A stretch of 8,211 nucleotides of DNA from Bacteroidota bacterium (GTDB lineage Bacteria > Bacteroidota > Bacteroidia > Bacteroidales > Prolixibacteraceae). The position numbers and the translations under genes were made by a program. The stretch is taken from positions 1 to 8,211 of the forward strand of contig JAUYTA010000099.1 of assembly GCA_030695265.1 (NCBI GenBank), written 5' to 3'. Under the pieces are notes generated by a model. The model worked only from the letters and a program-made list of their open reading frames with translations. It had not been told where the DNA came from and did no database searches. This document shows positions 8,088-8,211 of this stretch, in pieces (within the stretch, counting starts at the first letter, position 1; each line of letters starts with the position of its first letter).

Positions 8088-8211
8088 ATGATAAAATATA
8101 AAATTGAACATTCCCTGGATTCACCTGAAAGGTCGATCGCTCATGGCGAAATCATCAAACAAAAATATTTTTTAAGGAAATTGTACCAGGAATGGTATTC
8201 AATATTTACCC
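8088..8211 (+). CDS. Probable class I SAM-dependent methyltransferase, N-terminal fragment (3' end missing)
   Basis: ATG 8088 opens a frame that runs to the window edge without a stop (41 codons). It begins MIKYKIEHSLDSPERSI and continues with EIIKQKYFLRKLYQEWY. The pattern LD-x-PER ... H-x-EII-x-K-x-FL-x-K-x-Y-x-EWY is one I recall from N-termini of Bacteroidota class I methyltransferases, where this helical lead-in precedes the SAM-binding Rossmann core. The glycine-rich SAM motif that would prove the family lies outside the window, and the substrate cannot be judged. The start is supported by an A-rich leader (8079-8085). It lies 49 bases after sprA on the same strand, so co-transcription is possible. 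It could instead be an unrelated small protein; the open frame itself is fairly secure. Confidence 0.55.
   Translation, partial: MIKYKIEHSLDSPERSIAHGEIIKQKYFLRKLYQEWYSIFT

Overview
The window looks like ordinary core chromosome from a member of the Bacteroidota. The main evidence is one 7.5 kb gene for SprA/Sov, the giant outer-membrane translocon of the type IX secretion system (T9SS), a system restricted to the Bacteroidetes/FCB lineage. The A-rich leaders in front of the genes, without a Shine-Dalgarno sequence, and the moderate GC content (low-to-mid 40s by eye, not counted) agree with this. I cannot place the organism at genus level. The gene content would suit a Bacteroidales/Marinilabiliales-like or flavobacterial genome.

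Layout: bases 1-467 hold the 3' three quarters of ruvA (Holliday-junction binding protein), whose N-terminal OB-fold lies mostly outside the window. After a 23-base A-rich gap, sprA/sov runs from a TTG start at 491 to 8038 (2515 codons) and fills about 92% of the window. A 49-base AT-rich spacer follows. The first 41 codons of another gene then begin at 8088 and run off the right edge; they resemble the N-terminus of a class I SAM-dependent methyltransferase. All three genes are on the + strand and closely spaced, so co-transcription is possible. I saw no convincing terminator or promoter in either gap. No RNA gene, mobile element, CRISPR array or prophage feature was seen.

Function: RuvA works in the cytoplasm with RuvB and RuvC on recombination intermediates. 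SprA is an outer-membrane beta-barrel that exports T9SS cargo carrying C-terminal sorting domains. The two have no known functional link, and their adjacency is a recurrent gene order in Bacteroidota. I did not find an undescribed system here. The points worth a second look are inside SprA: no cysteine in the mature protein, a consensus EF-hand-type calcium loop, a Gln/Pro/Arg/Ala linker plus a small domain inserted in the barrel half, an Asp4/Lys4 tract encoded by pure triplet runs, and a TTG start after a run of nine A.
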